A DNA stretch of 5,732 nucleotides from an uncultured Clostridia bacterium (GTDB lineage: Bacteria > Bacillota > Clostridia > Christensenellales > Borkfalkiaceae): the NCBI GenBank assembly GCA_947632165.1, contig CANROI010000093.1, positions 1 to 5,732 of the forward strand, in the 5' to 3' direction. This document shows, in pieces, positions 4,552 through 5,732 of the stretch. Below the pieces are notes generated by a model that saw only the letters and a list, made by a program, of their open reading frames with translations, did no database searches and was not told the origin of the DNA. Position 1 is the first letter of the stretch; every line of letters starts with the position of its first letter. The position numbers were made by a program, and so were the translations under genes.

Positions 4552-5732
4552 CAGATGATGAAATTGAGGATCTCTTTCACGGTCGCCACATTCGCGTCGA
4601 AGAGCTTGGAGACCGCCTCGATCGAGCGCTCCGCCTGCGGCATGCGCGCCTCGCGGTAGATGACCGCGGAGAGCGCCTCTTCCTCTTCGGCATAGTCGAG
4701 CGCCTCTTCCTCTTCGAGCATATGGTAGACGTCCTCCGCCGCCGCGATCAGCTTCTCCTCGTTCTCCTCGCCGATGAGCGCATATTTGGAGTACACGTCC
4801 GCAAACGCCTGCATGAATTCCTTGTATTTGTATTCCCCGAGCTCGATCTTGTGCAAAAAGAACTCGCGGTAGATGCTGCAGATCACGACGCCGAACGAAT
4901 TCTCCTCGTTGCGGCGGATGAGTTCGCGCAAAATGAGGAACTTGATCCCCTCATCCACGTTGTAGTCGAGCAGGATCTCCCGCAAAAAAGCGTCTTCGCG
5001 GATCTTGACGGCGACCCGCACGGCGAGGGTCTGGAGCTTTTCGTCCCTGCCGTCGAGCTGGTCGAAGGCAATGCGGAGGTAGCCCGGAAGGTCGGGAAGA
5101 TCGGCAAAGTGCGCCGCCTCCGCGGGCTTGGCCGCATTCGCCGCGAGCAAAAAGCTCGCGATCATCTTGTATTCCTCCTCGGGCATGCGGTAAAAGTAGG
5201 TGAGCTGCAAGGGCTTGCCGCCGTCCTCCTCCTCGCGCATGCGGGAGAGATAGAACTTCGCGATCTCCTTGCGGGGATAGACGGTCGTCATCGTCTCGAG
5301 CGCGGAGATTGCCTCGGCGCGCCTGCCCGTGCGATAGGCGGCGACGGCGAGGAACCAGAGGACGTCGTCCCCGTAGGGTACCTGGTTTTTAAGGAGGCAG
5401 AGCTTTTCGTACGCCGCGTCGTCGAGCCCCGTCTCGCAGAGCGCGGTGGAGACGCGGAAGAGGTCCTCCGCCGACTCCGGTTTGAGCTTGGCGAGCCGTT
5501 CGCCGACCTCCCGCGCGCCCTTTTTATCCCCCTTTGCGCCCAGCACGGCGCAATAAGTCGTGAGCGCGTGCACGTTCTCGGGATGATATTCGAGCAGTTT
5601 TTCGCATTCCGCGGCGGCGCCGTCGGTATCCCCCGTGAGGAGCAGACACATCGCCGAGAGCCCCGAGGCGGAGGGAAAATCCGCGCTTTCGGGAGAGATC
5701 TCGGCGAGCGCCTCGCGCGCGCGGTCGAGCTC
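4551..5732 (-). CDS. TPR-repeat protein, 5' end cut off by the window edge
   Basis: The frame is open to the right edge, giving at least 393 residues. The in-frame ATG at 5649-5651 is probably internal: the 27 codons before it continue the helical pattern (ELDRAREALAEISPES), and no Shine-Dalgarno precedes it. Residue numbers count from the edge. The first 155 residues hold about four TPR units (near 18-51, 53-86, 87-120, 123-155), with LTGDTDGAAAECEKLL, GAKGDKKGAREVGERL and YRTGRRAEAISALETM as the typical helix pairs. Residues 175-345 are helical but do not fit TPR; 258-275 resembles a HEAT-like helix. A Glu-rich stretch covers 333-353. The last 25 residues (IEAVSKLF, DAN, VATVKEILN) have a helix-turn-helix look. 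No membrane segment or enzyme motif is seen. It is first of a coupled pair with the HEAT-like gene. It is probably a cytoplasmic scaffold or adaptor; the function is unknown. Confidence 0.85.
   Translation of the reverse strand, partial: ELDRAREALAEISPESADFPSASGLSAMCLLLTGDTDGAAAECEKLLEYHPENVHALTTYCAVLGAKGDKKGAREVGERLAKLKPESAEDLFRVSTALCETGLDDAAYEKLCLLKNQVPYGDDVLWFLAVAAYRTGRRAEAISALETMTTVYPRKEIAKFYLSRMREEEDGGKPLQLTYFYRMPEEEYKMIASFLLAANAAKPAEAAHFADLPDLPGYLRIAFDQLDGRDEKLQTLAVRVAVKIREDAFLREILLDYNVDEGIKFLILRELIRRNEENSFGVVICSIYREFFLHKIELGEYKYKEFMQAFADVYSKYALIGEENEEKLIAAAEDVYHMLEEEEALDYAEEEEALSAVIYREARMPQAERSIEAVSKLFDANVATVKEILNFII

Overview
The window looks like chromosome of a GC-rich, endospore-forming Bacillota (Clostridia-type) bacterium. 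The direct evidence is a complete spoIVA gene, strong AGGAGG/AAGGAG-type ribosome binding sites and Firmicutes-style promoters in short AT-rich gaps. Coding sequence is rich in G and C at third positions, which leaves long meaningless open frames on the opposite strand. A GC-rich clostridial lineage such as Christensenellales is a guess from composition, not shown by the sequence.

All four supported genes lie on the minus strand, so transcription runs from right to left. From the right edge: (1) a 5'-truncated TPR protein (4551-5732, open to the edge); (2) a HEAT-like hypothetical protein (3713-4540), whose Shine-Dalgarno overlaps the stop codon of gene 1, so the two form a coupled operon; (3) spoIVA (2166-3632), the spore-coat basement-layer ATPase, behind an 80-bp gap with a good sigma-E-type promoter and followed by a GC-rich hairpin; (4) a secreted glycerophosphodiester phosphodiesterase-family protein (107-1927) with its own sigma-A-type promoter, a signal peptide, a degenerate barrel-like N-terminal half, a catalytic GDPD domain, and a C-terminal Cys-Gly-Gly/hydrophobic/basic tail. 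Two hairpins at 22-94 close the window on the left.

Functional picture: spoIVA acts in the mother cell during sporulation, and its promoter fits that timing. The GDPD protein should be a vegetative, exported and surface-held enzyme acting on glycerophosphodiesters or teichoic-acid-like polymers. The TPR and HEAT-like proteins have no recognisable function; both are alpha-helical repeat scaffolds without an enzyme motif. No terminator is visible between them and spoIVA, so read-through into spoIVA is possible. I see no mobile element, CRISPR array, tRNA or rRNA. No clearly novel multi-gene system is visible. The most unusual items are the GDPD protein's architecture and tail, and the uncharacterised TPR/HEAT pair.
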